Assembly (NCBI RefSeq): GCF_035953295.1
Contig: NZ_CP108370.1
Span: forward strand, 3,005,001 to 3,069,000
Length of the DNA: 64,000 nt
DNA from: Streptomyces sp. NBC_01335
GTDB lineage: Bacteria > Actinomycetota > Actinomycetes > Streptomycetales > Streptomycetaceae
Direction of reading: 5' to 3'
The position numbers were made by a program, and so were the translations under genes. The notes under the pieces are model-generated. The model did no database searches and was not told the DNA's origin. It saw only the letters and a list, made by a program, of their open reading frames with translations. How positions within the stretch are numbered: the stretch's first letter is position 1; every line of letters starts with the position of its first letter. This document shows, piece by piece, positions 36,665 to 45,703 of the stretch.

Positions 36665-38044
36665 TCAGTCGAAGCCGAAGCCCCTGGGCAGCGGCTCCTG
36701 GTGGAAGAGCCCGGCCGGGACGGCGGCGGCGAGCGCCCCGTAGCCCGCCGGGTTCAGGTGCAGGTGGTCGGGGTCGCTGTACGCGGACAGGATCTGGCGC
36801 GGGTTCTTCGGGTCGCGGACCGCGCGGTCGAAGTCGACCACGCTGTCGAACCGGCCGCTGGTGCGGATCCAGGCGTTGACCTTCTGCCGGGCCTGCTCGC
36901 GGTACCCGCTCGGGTCGTCGTAGCCGGTGTTGCCGCCGAAGGGCGTCAGGGTCGCCCCGTAGACCCGGATGCCCTGGGTGTGGGCCCGGACGATGATCTG
37001 GTCGTAGGCGGCGATGAGGTCGTCCGCCGTCTTCTGCTGGACGGCCTCGGTGGCCTCGGCCGTACCGATGTCGTTGATGCCCTCGAAGACGAGGGCCCAC
37101 TCGACCCCGCTCTGCGCCAGGACGTCGCGGTCCACCCGGGAGAGGGCGTTGGGGCCGAGGCCGTCGTTGAGCACCCGGTTGCCGCCGGCCGCCTGGTTGA
37201 GGATCGCGGTACCGGCCGTGTCCGGGCGCGAGCGCAGCCGGTCGAGGAGCTGGTCCGGCCAGCGGTTGTTGGCGTCGGTGGTGGAGCCCCGGCCGTCGGT
37301 GAGCGAGTCGCCCACGATGACGGCGGCGGCGGTGGTGTCCGGGGACCAGACCTCGACGCCGCTGAGGAAGTACCAGTGGGCGGCCGAGGCGGCACCGGCC
37401 AGGTCCTCGTCCCGCACGTGGTCGCCGGCGAGCATGTACGAGGTGGTCCGCGAGCCGGGGTGCGAGGTGATGCTGTTCGACGCCTGACCGTCCGCCAGGT
37501 ACACGGTGACCGTGAGGTTCGTCCCGGGCGCCACGTCGAAGTCCAGCGGGTCCGAGACGACCTGGGAGCCCACCGGGACGACCGCCGAGGCGCTGCCCCC
37601 GAACGTCACCGTCCGGGAGGTCGCGGGCCGGATCGCGCTCGCACCGGCCCGGCCCCCGGCGGGCAGCGCCACCGACACCGAGGTGAGGGGCAGCGCGGCG
37701 CCGCCGAACGCGTTGGAGAACCGCAGCCGCACCTGCTTCCCGCCGACCGACACGTGGACGGTCTGCCGCAGGGTGGCGTCGTCGAGGACCTTGCCGTCCT
37801 GGTTGAACGGGGCGGGCGGCATGTTGGTCGGCTCGGTCAGCTGCGGCATCGATGTCCAGGTGTTCACCCAGTGCGTCCCCACCTGCCGCGCGTGCGCGGT
37901 GGCACTCCGCCCGCTCCCGCCGTTCGCCGCCGGGTGCCCTCCCGCGTCCGCGGCCCCGGCGGCTCCCACGGCGACACCGGTGGCCAGGGTGGCCGCGAGC
38001 GCCACCGTCACGGCCAGACCGGCCTTCGAAACTTTTCGAGCCAT
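36665..38044 (-). CDS. Secreted SGNH/GDSL hydrolase
   Basis: A 459-residue exported esterase-type protein starting at ATG 38044 (MARKVSKAGL). A Sec signal peptide (about 1-33, AVTVALAATLATGVAVGAAG) is followed by a beta-sandwich N-terminal domain (about 55-235) and the SGNH domain (about 240-450). The catalytic blocks are VIVGDSLTDGRG (Ser), the Gly in AAGGNRVL, the Asn in FEGINDIG and the late DPDHLHLNPAGY (Asp, His). The length and two-domain layout fit the actinobacterial GDSL family. The substrate is unknown. It converges with LCP 5. Confidence 0.92.
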   Translation of the reverse strand: MARKVSKAGLAVTVALAATLATGVAVGAAGAADAGGHPAANGGSGRSATAHARQVGTHWVNTWTSMPQLTEPTNMPPAPFNQDGKVLDDATLRQTVHVSVGGKQVRLRFSNAFGGAALPLTSVSVALPAGGRAGASAIRPATSRTVTFGGSASAVVPVGSQVVSDPLDFDVAPGTNLTVTVYLADGQASNSITSHPGSRTTSYMLAGDHVRDEDLAGAASAAHWYFLSGVEVWSPDTTAAAVIVGDSLTDGRGSTTDANNRWPDQLLDRLRSRPDTAGTAILNQAAGGNRVLNDGLGPNALSRVDRDVLAQSGVEWALVFEGINDIGTAEATEAVQQKTADDLIAAYDQIIVRAHTQGIRVYGATLTPFGGNTGYDDPSGYREQARQKVNAWIRTSGRFDSVVDFDRAVRDPKNPRQILSAYSDPDHLHLNPAGYGALAAAVPAGLFHQEPLPRGFGFD

Positions 38045-38303
38045 GGACTGCTTCCCCTCGGACGGAGTGATCCCCTTGCGCGCTTCGGCGGTGACGGTAA
38101 ACGGGGCGTTTCCAGGGTGTCAATGACTCTGGCACGATCCGATACAACGCGCGAACTGAGCGAAAGTTTCGGGGAGTTGATGCACGAAGGTCACCCCCTC
38201 CCGGATACGCCGGTTTCCAGAAACGGAAACCCGGGCCCCTTGTTCCCCGGGGGTGGAGCCCGCGAGCATCAGGGGAGGACATCCGACCACGAGGGGGCAG
38301 GCC

Positions 38304-38507
38304 GTGAAGCTGACACGACTGGTGGGCCAGTGCGACGACGGAGAATGCCCAACCATCTACGCCACGGACCGGGGAACGCTCGCCGTCCAGGGGAACCGCC
38401 TGTCCGGCCACGGACTGGACATTCCGGCGCACGAGACCATGGTGGAAATCCCGATCGAACTCATCCGGAAGGTTATTCATGACAACCTCGTCCAAGACGC
38501 TGGGTGA
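38304..38507 (+). CDS. Small hypothetical protein, first gene of DUF6879/Scr1-type operon
   Basis: A 67-residue protein starting at GTG 38304 (VKLTRLVGQ), with GAGGGGG upstream. The sequence carries a Cys pair (QCDDGECPTIYATDRG), a predicted strand-rich middle (LAVQGNRLSG) and a C-terminal MVEIPIELIRKVIHD. I recognise no domain. Its end overlaps the DUF6879 start by 29 bp, so it is translationally linked to it. Codon usage is less GC-extreme than in the flanking genes. A small partner protein in a regulator/toxin-antitoxin-like operon is a reasonable guess only. Confidence 0.7.
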   Translation: MKLTRLVGQCDDGECPTIYATDRGTLAVQGNRLSGHGLDIPAHETMVEIPIELIRKVIHDNLVQDAG

Positions 38508-39006
38508 ATGGCTCGAAGAATTCAGGCAGGAAGCATTCCGACTTGAAACCCTGGACGACTACAGCAAGTCGGGCGGCGTGGACGCGTACCACGCGTTCCT
38601 TGCCGGAGAGCCGCAGCCGGAGGGTTACAGGACGGCCGCCTGGACGACGACCGTCGCGAAGGCGGTTCGGTCGGGAAAGCGGATCTACCGCGTACACGTC
38701 CTCGCCCGCCCGCTCACGGACTATCTGCGGTTCGAGCTGTCCTGGGGATATCGACGGAACATGGCAGCCGGGGAGGAGTTCTTCATCCTCGACACGACCG
38801 ACCAGGAGAACCCGATCCCCGGCGCCCCGGATTTCTGGCTCTTCGACGAGCGGATCATCGGGACCATGAGCTACGACAATTCAGGGAAGTACCTAGGAAC
38901 AACCTTTCCCGATGAGGATCAGTTGACCGCATTCCTCACGTACAGGGACAAGGCAATGGCCCAAGCCGTGCCGTTCTCCGACTGGTGGGCGAAGTACGGC
39001 GAGTGA
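38479..39006 (+). CDS. DUF6879 family protein
   Basis: A 175-residue protein starting at ATG 38479 (MTTSSKTLGEWLEEF). The family is recognised by EWLEEFRQEAFRLETLDDY, the Arg/Val pattern KRIYRVHVLARPLTDYLRFEL and FWLFDERIIGTMSYD. It is a known neighbour of Scr1/DUF5753-type helix-turn-helix regulators in Streptomyces, where the pair is described as toxin-antitoxin-like without a proven toxin activity. It overlaps the small gene upstream (29 bp) and the regulator downstream (GTGA). Many GAA, TTC and AAT codons give it lower GC than its surroundings, hinting at acquisition. Confidence 0.82.
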   Translation: MTTSSKTLGEWLEEFRQEAFRLETLDDYSKSGGVDAYHAFLAGEPQPEGYRTAAWTTTVAKAVRSGKRIYRVHVLARPLTDYLRFELSWGYRRNMAAGEEFFILDTTDQENPIPGAPDFWLFDERIIGTMSYDNSGKYLGTTFPDEDQLTAFLTYRDKAMAQAVPFSDWWAKYGE

Positions 39007-39833
39007 ACAAGTCAAGCCTCGGGCCGGCCCTGCGGAAACTGCGGGAGGCTTCCGGAATGGAAGCGAAGGCGGTCGCCCGCGGCGCGGCCATGTCCCGATC
39101 CAAGCTCTCCAAGATCGAGACCGGGAACGCCGCTCCGAGCGTCACCGATGTCGACTGCATCCTCACCGCCATGGGTGTGTCGGATCAGGTGAAGGCGGAG
39201 TACATGGCCGCCGCCAGAGAGGCGGCCACGGAAGTCACGGCATGGCGACTGATTCGCCGCCTGGGTCACAGCCGAAAACAGGAACAGGTACAGGCTCTCG
39301 AATCACGGACCACGCTGCTGCGCCTGTTTCAGCCCTCACTCGTTCCCGGCCTGCTGCAGACCCCTGAGTACGTGCGGGCGGTCTTCGCCCGAAAGGGTCT
39401 GCCGGCAGAACAACTGGAACGCACCATCGGCGCGAGACTGGCGCGGCAGAGCGTCCTGTACGCGGACGGCAAGGAATTCCGCTTCATCATCACGGAATCA
39501 GTTCTCCGTTGGCGCATCCTTCCGCCCTTGATGATGGCGGGGCAATTGGACCGCCTGGTCTCCGTCTCCCGCCTGCCCCATGTCGATGTACGAGTCGTCG
39601 CACTCTCCCAGCCTCAGAACGATTTCCCGGGCCATTCTTTCTCGATCAGGGACGACCGCACCGTGACCATGGAGATGGCGCACGCCGAGACAGTGGTGAC
39701 GGATCCCCGAGACGTTGCCCTGTACGTGGCCAAGTTCGAAGGATTCAGTGCGTCCGCCCTCTCCGGTGACGTCATGAGGGAATTGGTCGAGTCCGTCCGG
39801 GACGACCTTTTGCGCGAACAGGAATCCGGCTAG
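39003..39833 (+). CDS. Helix-turn-helix regulator, Scr1/DUF5753 type
   Basis: A 276-residue protein; I start it at GTG 39003, overlapping the DUF6879 stop. Residues about 5-65 are an XRE-type helix-turn-helix (ALRKLREASGMEAKAVARGAAMSRSKLSKIE split across the helices, then GNAAPSVTDVDCILTAMG). Residues about 95-265 are the DUF5753 domain (LRLFQPSLVPGLLQTPEYVR, HVDVRVVALSQPQNDFPGHS). Proteins of this type regulate their own operon and respond to unknown ligands. In S. coelicolor related pairs influence antibiotic production. Confidence 0.9.
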   Translation: MNKSSLGPALRKLREASGMEAKAVARGAAMSRSKLSKIETGNAAPSVTDVDCILTAMGVSDQVKAEYMAAAREAATEVTAWRLIRRLGHSRKQEQVQALESRTTLLRLFQPSLVPGLLQTPEYVRAVFARKGLPAEQLERTIGARLARQSVLYADGKEFRFIITESVLRWRILPPLMMAGQLDRLVSVSRLPHVDVRVVALSQPQNDFPGHSFSIRDDRTVTMEMAHAETVVTDPRDVALYVAKFEGFSASALSGDVMRELVESVRDDLLREQESG

Positions 39834-40010
39834 AAAGCCGCGCCCGGCCCCGCAACGATGGACCGTGCACTCGCAGGGCGGTGAGGGGACGCGGCAGACG
39901 CGCGGGACGGGTCGTTCGAGCGTGCCGTGCGTACGCGGAGACGCGCTTGTCGTCCCCTTGGTGCCTCCGCACGCCGTCCGGCCTCCACCCGCACAAGAAG
40001 GAGCCTCGCC

Positions 40011-40457
40011 ATGACCACAGTGACCACGAGGGAAACGTCTGCCGCCTTACGGCGCGGTCGGGACCTCGTCAGCCCCGAACTGTTCGAGAGAGTGTCCGCG
40101 TTCTGTGCGGAGGAGTACGGGCACGAACTGCCCGCGGCCCGGAAGATCGTGGACCAGGCGCTCGCCTTCCTGAAGGTCATGGGAGACGCGCGCGCCTTCG
40201 ACATGACTCCGTCCCAGGACGTCGACCCCGGCTGGCATTCGTTCGCGCTCCACACACGCGCCTACGCCTCCTGGTGCCAGGAGCAGTTCGGCTACTTCCT
40301 GGACCACGAACCGAGGGCCACCGTCCGCACACGCCCCTTGATCGGCTCGGTGGTCGAGCGGGTCAAGGCTGCCGGTTTCCAGGTCGACGAGCGGATGTGG
40401 GGCGCTGCGAAGAACTGCAATCCGCCGGCCTGCTGCGGCGACGGGGACGGCTGCTGA
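40011..40457 (+). CDS. Hypothetical protein with Cys-rich C-terminus; TTA codon
   Basis: A 148-residue protein starting at ATG 40011 with AAGAAGGAG upstream. The visible motif DPGWHSFALHTRAYASWCQEQ near 82-102 resembles a Streptomyces family related to glycine-rich-domain proteins, with conserved Trp-His and Cys. The C-terminus is Cys-rich (CNPPACCGDGDGC). Codon 13 is TTA (40047-40049), very rare in this genome type, which makes translation dependent on the bldA leucyl-tRNA and so on development. The function is unknown; metal binding by the Cys-rich end is possible. Confidence 0.7.
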   Translation: MTTVTTRETSAALRRGRDLVSPELFERVSAFCAEEYGHELPAARKIVDQALAFLKVMGDARAFDMTPSQDVDPGWHSFALHTRAYASWCQEQFGYFLDHEPRATVRTRPLIGSVVERVKAAGFQVDERMWGAAKNCNPPACCGDGDGC

Positions 40458-40556
40458 CTCGCTCACCGCAGGGTTTCCGTCGTGTCCCACTCGTACGAAG
40501 GAGGGCCCTGGCGGGTCGCGGGCAGTCGGGTCCTCCGCTGAGCGAAGGTACCGCCC

Positions 40557-40985
40557 ATGGCATCTGGCGAGGGTCTGACCGGGAGCGGCAGAGTCACCGT
40601 TTTCGCCCTGTTCGGCGTAGTCGTCGGCTACGCCACTCACCACTTGGACGCCCGGCTGATCGGAGACGTGGCGGTCCTCGGCCCCCTGACCCCCGGGACC
40701 GAGTGGAGGCATCTGTGGCGGATGGCCCGCACCTGCGGACGCCCCACGGCCGGCGAGGACGAGCTGGCCCAGTGGCTGCTCGCCCAGGCAACCCGGGCGC
40801 TCGTGTGCGGCAGCGACCGCATCGCGCAGTTCCCGGAGCGGAGATGGAAGCTGGAGCCGGGAGGCATGTGCGTCCGGTTCGACGCGACGTACGCCAACCG
40901 TGACCAGCTCTGGACGGGGAACCTGACCGTGGAGGGGCTTGCCCCTGATCAGGTCGCGGAGCGTCCGACGCTCTACAGCGCCTGA
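40557..40985 (+). CDS. Hypothetical protein
   Basis: A 142-residue protein starting at ATG 40557, with GAAGG 9 bp upstream. It has one moderately hydrophobic stretch near the N-terminus (VTVFALFGVVVGYATHH) but no clear signal peptide. The rest is soluble with Trp/Arg-rich segments (GTEWRHLWRMARTCGRP, FPERRWKLEPGGMCVRF). I recognise no family. It is 99 bp after the TTA-codon gene on the same strand, so the two may be cotranscribed, and it is followed by a hairpin terminator. Confidence 0.6.
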   Translation: MASGEGLTGSGRVTVFALFGVVVGYATHHLDARLIGDVAVLGPLTPGTEWRHLWRMARTCGRPTAGEDELAQWLLAQATRALVCGSDRIAQFPERRWKLEPGGMCVRFDATYANRDQLWTGNLTVEGLAPDQVAERPTLYSA

Positions 40986-41044
40986 AGGGCCATCAGGGCG
41001 CAGGCCGGAATCTCCCTGGCGTGAGTGCGCCGTGCACGGCAGGA

Positions 41045-41072
41045 CGGCCCCCGCCATGACCGGCGGGGGCCG
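41045..41072. terminator. Hairpin between convergent genes
   Basis: CGGCCCCCGCC (41045-41055) pairs perfectly with 41062-41072 around ATGACC; after one mismatch the stem can extend a further four to five pairs. It lies 16 bp from the acyl-CoA dehydrogenase stop and 60 bp past the hypothetical gene. Confidence 0.8.
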
Positions 41073-41088
41073 CCCTGTCGCTTCGCCG

Positions 41089-42255
41089 TTACGGCAGGTT
41101 CCGCGCCATCACGATCCGCTGGACCTGGTTCGTGCCCTCGTAGATCTGGGTGATCTTGGCGTCGCGCATCATGCGCTCGACCGGGTAGTCACGGGTGTAG
41201 CCGTAGCCGCCGAGGAGCTGGACGGCGTCGGTGGTGACCTCCATCGCGACGTCGGAGGCGAAGCACTTGGCGGCGGCACCGAAGAACGTGAGGTCGCCGT
41301 CGAGGCGCTGGGACTTGGCGGCGGCGCTGTAGGTGAGCTGGCGGGCGGCCTCCAGCTTCATCGCCATGTCGGCGAGCATGAACTGCACGCCCTGGAAGTC
41401 GGCGATCGGCTTGCCGAACTGCTTGCGTTCCTGGACGTACCCCTTGGCGTAGTCCAGGGCGCCCTGGGCGATGCCGAGCGCCTGCGCCGCGATCGTGATG
41501 CGGGTGTGGTCCAGCGTCTTCATCGCGGTGGCGAAGCCGGTGCCCTCCTCGCCGATCATGCGGTCGGCGGGGATACGGACGTTGTCGAAGTAGATCTCGC
41601 GGGTCGGCGAGCCCTTGATGCCGAGCTTCTTCTCCGGGGCACCGAAGGAGACACCCTCGTCGGACTTCTCCACCACGAACGCGGAGATGCCCTTGGAGCG
41701 CTTCGTCGGGTCGGTGACGGCCATCACCGTGTAGTACTCGGAGACGCCCGCGTTGGTGATCCAGCGCTTCACGCCGTTGAGGACCCAGAAGTCGCCGTCG
41801 CGCACGGCCTTCGTCTTCATCCCGGCCGCGTCCGAGCCCGCGTCCGGCTCGGAGAGGGCGTACGAGAACATCGCGTCGCCCTTGGCGAGCGGGCCCAGGT
41901 ACTTCTTCTTCAGTGCCTCGGAGCCGGAGAGGATCACCGGCAGCGAGCCGAGCTTGTTGACCGCCGGGATCAGCGAGGAGGACGCGCAGGCGCGGGCCAC
42001 CTCCTCGATCACGATGACGGTGGCGAGCGCGTCGGCGCCGGCGCCGCCGTACTCCTCCGGCACGTGGACCGCGTGCAGATCGGCCGCGACCAGGGCGTCC
42101 AGCGCCTCCTGCGGGAAGCGCCCCTCCTCGTCCACCGCCGCCGCGAACGGGGCGATCTTCGCCTCGGCGAGCGACCGGATCGTCTCGCGGAGCATGTCGT
42201 GCTCCTCGGCCGGACGGTAAAGGTCGAAATCGGTCGAACCCGCCAAGACGCTCAC
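41089..42255 (-). CDS. Acyl-CoA dehydrogenase
   Basis: A 388-residue FAD flavoenzyme that makes the trans-2-enoyl-CoA in the first step of beta-oxidation. It starts at GTG 42255 (MSVLAGSTDF). The signatures are YALSEPDAGSDAAGMKT (flavin/substrate site), GVKRWITNAGVSEYYTVMA, ERKQFGKPIADFQGVQFML and the C-terminal QLLGGYGYTRDYPVERMMRD and AKITQIYEGTNQVQR, which includes the catalytic Glu. The place between LCP genes and purE/purK matches fadE25 in mycobacteria. A palindrome-like site, TACCGTTCAGTA, lies about 18 bp upstream of the start. Confidence 0.96.
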   Translation of the reverse strand: MSVLAGSTDFDLYRPAEEHDMLRETIRSLAEAKIAPFAAAVDEEGRFPQEALDALVAADLHAVHVPEEYGGAGADALATVIVIEEVARACASSSLIPAVNKLGSLPVILSGSEALKKKYLGPLAKGDAMFSYALSEPDAGSDAAGMKTKAVRDGDFWVLNGVKRWITNAGVSEYYTVMAVTDPTKRSKGISAFVVEKSDEGVSFGAPEKKLGIKGSPTREIYFDNVRIPADRMIGEEGTGFATAMKTLDHTRITIAAQALGIAQGALDYAKGYVQERKQFGKPIADFQGVQFMLADMAMKLEAARQLTYSAAAKSQRLDGDLTFFGAAAKCFASDVAMEVTTDAVQLLGGYGYTRDYPVERMMRDAKITQIYEGTNQVQRIVMARNLP

Positions 42256-42272
42256 TCCCCAAGGATGCTAAC

Positions 42273-42284
42273 TACCGTTCAGTA
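42273..42284. promoter_or_regulatory. Candidate TetR-type operator before acyl-CoA dehydrogenase
   Basis: TACCGTTCAGTA is an imperfect 12-bp palindrome (TAC-N-G, CNGTA) directly upstream of the gene in an AT-richer patch. Such sites are typical of TetR-family fatty-acid regulators, but no regulator gene lies next to it here. Confidence 0.35.
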
Positions 42285-42484
42285 ACCCAATTTTAGTCCC
42301 GCACGCGCGCGATGGCCTACGCGTCGGACGCGTGAGCTTGACGACAACGGGTGGCGGGGTGGTCGCAGTCGCTCCAGGGCACGGAAGAAGCGGTACACAA
42401 GGTGCACAAGGGGCGGAAATACCGGGCGGGTGGCCCCGACTATGCTCGGCGAGGCACGTCCGTCCGTTTCATCCAGGAGCACCC

Positions 42485-43828
42485 ATGGCCCTCAGGATCA
42501 CTGTGATCGGCACCGGCTACCTCGGCGCCACCCATGCCGCGGCCATGGCGGAGCTGGGCTTCGAAGTGCTCGGGCTCGACGTGGTGCCGGAGAAGATCGA
42601 GCTGCTCCAGGCGGGCCGGGTCCCGATGTACGAGCCCGGTCTCGAGGAGATCCTCCAGAAGCACGTGGCGGGGATCGAGGGCTCCACCGGGCGGCTGCGG
42701 TTCACCACCTCCTGGGAGGAGGTGGGCGCCTTCGGCGACGTGCACTTCGTCTGCGTGAACACCCCGCAGAAGCACGGCGAGTACGCCTGCGACATGAGCT
42801 ACGTGGACAGCGCCTTCGCCTCGCTGGCCCCGCACCTGACCCGCCCGGCGCTGGTCGTCGGCAAGTCCACCGTCCCCGTCGGTTCGGCCGCCCGGCTGGC
42901 GAAGCTGCTGGCCGGGCTGGCCCCGGCGGGCGCGGACGCGGAGCTGGCCTGGAACCCGGAGTTCCTGCGCGAGGGCTTCGCCGTGAAGGACACCCTGCAC
43001 CCGGACCGGATCGTCGTCGGGGTGGAGAGCGAGCGGGCCGAGAAGCTGCTCCGCGAGGTGTACGCCGTTCCGGTCGCGGAGGGCTCCCCCTTCGTCGTCA
43101 CCGACTTCCCCACCGCCGAACTGGTGAAGACCTCGGCGAACTCCTTCCTCGCCACCAAGATCTCGTTCATCAACGCGATGGCCGAGGTCTGCGAGGCGGC
43201 CGACGGCGACGTGGTGAAGCTGGCGGAGGCGATCGGGTACGACGAGCGGATCGGCTCGAAGTTCCTGCGGGCCGGTATCGGCTTCGGTGGCGGGTGCCTG
43301 CCCAAGGACATCCGGGCGTTCATGGCGCGCGCCGGTGAGCTGGGCGCCGACCAGGCGCTGACCTTCCTGCGCGAGGTGGACTCGATCAACATGCGCCGCC
43401 GGGGCCACATGGTGGAGCTGGCCCGGGAGGCGGTGGGCGGCAGCTCGTTCCTGGGCACCCGGGTGGCGGTGCTGGGCGCGACCTTCAAGCCCGACTCGGA
43501 CGACGTGCGGGACTCGCCCGCGCTGAACGTGGCCGGGCAGATCCACCTCCAGGGCGGGCAGGTCACCGTGTTCGACCCGAAGGGCATGGAGAACGCCCGC
43601 CGCCTCTTCCCGACCCTCGGGTACGCGGACACCGCGCTGGACGCCGTGCGCGGCGCGGACGTGGTGCTGCACCTGACGGAGTGGCGGGAGTTCCGCGAGC
43701 TGGACCCGGAGGCGCTGGGCGAGGTCGCCGCGCACCGCATACTGCTGGACGGCCGCAACGCCCTGGACAGCGCGGTGTGGCGGGCGGCCGGCTGGACGTA
43801 CCGGGCGATGGGCCGCCCGACCGCCTGA
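42485..43828 (+). CDS. UDP-glucose/GDP-mannose dehydrogenase family protein
   Basis: A 447-residue NAD-dependent sugar dehydrogenase, probably UDP-glucose 6-dehydrogenase making UDP-glucuronate for surface glycans. It starts at ATG 42485 (MALRITVIGTGYLG). The N-terminal GTGYLGATHAAAMAELG nucleotide fold, GKSTVPVGSAARL, WNPEFLREGFAV, the catalytic cysteine in GFGGGCLPKDIRAF and the C-terminal domain GATFKPDSDDVRDSPAL are all intact. GDP-mannose as substrate cannot be excluded, given the mannose genes in the window. It ends at a hairpin shared with the dipeptidase. Confidence 0.92.
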   Translation: MALRITVIGTGYLGATHAAAMAELGFEVLGLDVVPEKIELLQAGRVPMYEPGLEEILQKHVAGIEGSTGRLRFTTSWEEVGAFGDVHFVCVNTPQKHGEYACDMSYVDSAFASLAPHLTRPALVVGKSTVPVGSAARLAKLLAGLAPAGADAELAWNPEFLREGFAVKDTLHPDRIVVGVESERAEKLLREVYAVPVAEGSPFVVTDFPTAELVKTSANSFLATKISFINAMAEVCEAADGDVVKLAEAIGYDERIGSKFLRAGIGFGGGCLPKDIRAFMARAGELGADQALTFLREVDSINMRRRGHMVELAREAVGGSSFLGTRVAVLGATFKPDSDDVRDSPALNVAGQIHLQGGQVTVFDPKGMENARRLFPTLGYADTALDAVRGADVVLHLTEWREFRELDPEALGEVAAHRILLDGRNALDSAVWRAAGWTYRAMGRPTA

Positions 43829-43872
43829 TCACCGCCTCCCCTCCCCGGATCCCCGGGGCCGGGCCGTACGTA

Positions 43873-43915
43873 CGCCGAGAGGCCGCACCCGAGGGATCGG
43901 GGCGGCCTCTCGGCG
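43873..43915. terminator. Hairpin between sugar dehydrogenase and dipeptidase
   Basis: Bases 43873-43886 (CGCCGAGAGGCCGC) are perfectly complementary to 43902-43915, with a 15-base loop. The genes on either side converge on it. Confidence 0.85.
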
Positions 43916-43936
43916 CAGGCGGGGGCGGTGCGGGGC

Positions 43937-45154
43937 CTAGGCCTTGCCGTCCAGCTGCTCGATGGTGGCGTGCGACGGGCTCCGGCGGAACTGGAGGTCG
44001 CGGGCGACCGCCTCCGCGTCGCGCAGCACGCGGACCGCGTTGCGCCAGGTGAGCTTGGCGAGGTCGGCCTCGGACCAGTTGCGGCGCAGCAGCTCCGCGA
44101 TGAGGTTCGGGTAGCCGGAGACGTCCCCGAGGCCCTCGGGGAGGAACGCCGTGCCGTCGTAGTCGCCGCCGATGCCGATGTGGTCGACGCCGGCCACCTC
44201 GCGCATGTGGTCGAGGTGGTCCGCGATGGTGGCGACGGTGGCGACCGGGCGCGGGTTGGCCTCCTCGAAGTCCTCGTGGATGCGCATGGCCTGCGGGGAC
44301 GTGTCGAGGTGGTGCAGCCCGTGGTCGCGCATGTTCCGGTCTGCGGCGAGCGTCCACTCGACGGCGGCCGGCAGGACGAACTTGGGTACGAAGGTGGCCA
44401 TCGCGACCCCGCCGTTGTCGCGCAGCGAGAGCAGCACGTCGTCGGGGACGTTGCGCGGGTGGTCGCAGACGGCGCGGGCCGAGGAGTGCGAGAAGACGAC
44501 GGGCGCCTCGCTGGTGACGATGGCGTCGCGCATGGTGCCGGGTGACACGTGCGAGAGGTCCACGAGCATGCCGCAGCGGTTCATCTCGCGGACGACCTCG
44601 CGGCCGAACTCGGAGAGTCCGCCGAGGCGGGCGACGTCGGTCGCGGAGTCCGCCCAGTCGAGGTTGTCGTTGTGCGTCAGCGTCATGTAGCGGACGCCGA
44701 GGGTGTGCAGGGCACGCAGGGTGGCCAGCGAGTTGTTGATGGAGTGGCCGCCCTCGGCCCCCATCAGGGAGGCGATACGGCCCTCGGTGCGGGCCGTCTC
44801 CATGTCGTCGGCGGTCAGCGCCCGGCGCAGGTGCGCGGGGTAGCGCGCCTGCATCTCGCCGACGATGTCGATCTGTTCGAGGGTGGCGCTGACGGCTTCG
44901 TCGCCGGCGAGGTCGGAGCGCACGTACACCGACCAGAACTGCGCGCCGACGCCTCCGGCGCGGAGCCGGGGCAGGTCGGTGTGGAGGAAGCCGGTCTGGT
45001 CCTGGGCGATGTCACGGGCGTTCAGGTCGTAGCCGGCCTGTTCGCGCAGGGCCCACGGGAGGTCGTTGTGGCCGTCGACGACGGGGTGGACGGCGAGCAG
45101 ATCCCGGGCCCGTCGCAGGTGGTCCGCGTGGTTCGTGTGGTTCGCGTGGTCCAT
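43937..45154 (-). CDS. Membrane-dipeptidase family (M19) zinc dipeptidase
   Basis: A 405-residue amidohydrolase-superfamily peptidase starting at ATG 45154 ([13 protein letters not shown]). The metal ligands are HND in [12 protein letters not shown], the bridging Glu in [10 protein letters not shown], and His residues in [10 protein letters not shown] and [15 protein letters not shown], with the Asp in [11 protein letters not shown]. No signal peptide or anchor is visible, so it is a cytosolic form. It hydrolyses dipeptides, or possibly D-amino-acid conjugates. It begins 12 bp after the purE stop on the same strand, so it is likely the last gene of a purK-purE-dipeptidase operon. Confidence 0.94.
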   Translation of the reverse strand: MDHANHTNHADHLRRARDLLAVHPVVDGHNDLPWALREQAGYDLNARDIAQDQTGFLHTDLPRLRAGGVGAQFWSVYVRSDLAGDEAVSATLEQIDIVGEMQARYPAHLRRALTADDMETARTEGRIASLMGAEGGHSINNSLATLRALHTLGVRYMTLTHNDNLDWADSATDVARLGGLSEFGREVVREMNRCGMLVDLSHVSPGTMRDAIVTSEAPVVFSHSSARAVCDHPRNVPDDVLLSLRDNGGVAMATFVPKFVLPAAVEWTLAADRNMRDHGLHHLDTSPQAMRIHEDFEEANPRPVATVATIADHLDHMREVAGVDHIGIGGDYDGTAFLPEGLGDVSGYPNLIAELLRRNWSEADLAKLTWRNAVRVLRDAEAVARDLQFRRSPSHATIEQLDGKA

Positions 45155-45166
45155 GGGGCTGCCTGC

Positions 45167-45703
45167 CTACTTCCCGAAGCCGAAGGATCCGGAGCCCTCG
45201 ACCTTGGCCCGCAGCCGCCGGCCCTTCTCGGTGGCCTGTTCGTTCAGCTCGCCGAGGAAGGTGGTCATCCGCTCGCGGAGCTCCTCGTCGGCGGTGGCGA
45301 GGATGCGGGCGGCGAGGAGTCCGGCGTTGCGGGCGCCGCCGACGGAGACGGTCGCGACCGGGATGCCGGCGGGCATCTGGACGATGGAGAGCAGGCTGTC
45401 CATGCCGTCCAGGTACTTCAGCGGTACGGGGACGCCGATGACGGGCAGCGGGGTGACCGAGGCCAGCATGCCCGGCAGGTGGGCGGCGCCGCCCGCGCCC
45501 GCGACGATCGCCTTCAGGCCGCGGCCGGCCGCCTGCTCGCCGTACGCGATCATCTCGCGGGGCATGCGGTGGGCGGAGACGACGTCCACCTCGTACGCGA
45601 TGCCGAACTCGTCCAGGGCCTGGGCGGCGGCCTCCATGACGGGCCAGTCGGAGTCCGACCCCATGACGATGCCGACTACGGGTGCGGTGCGCGGGTCTGT
45701 CAT
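45167..45703 (-). CDS. purE: N5-carboxyaminoimidazole ribonucleotide mutase
   Basis: A 178-residue class I PurE that moves the carboxyl group from N5-CAIR to make CAIR in purine synthesis. The motifs are [26 protein letters not shown] (the catalytic His) and the glycine-rich [15 protein letters not shown]. The start ATG 45703 overlaps the purK stop as ATGA, so the two enzymes of the N5-CAIR route are made together. The length is normal. Confidence 0.97.
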   Translation of the reverse strand: MTDPRTAPVVGIVMGSDSDWPVMEAAAQALDEFGIAYEVDVVSAHRMPREMIAYGEQAAGRGLKAIVAGAGGAAHLPGMLASVTPLPVIGVPVPLKYLDGMDSLLSIVQMPAGIPVATVSVGGARNAGLLAARILATADEELRERMTTFLGELNEQATEKGRRLRAKVEGSGSFGFGK

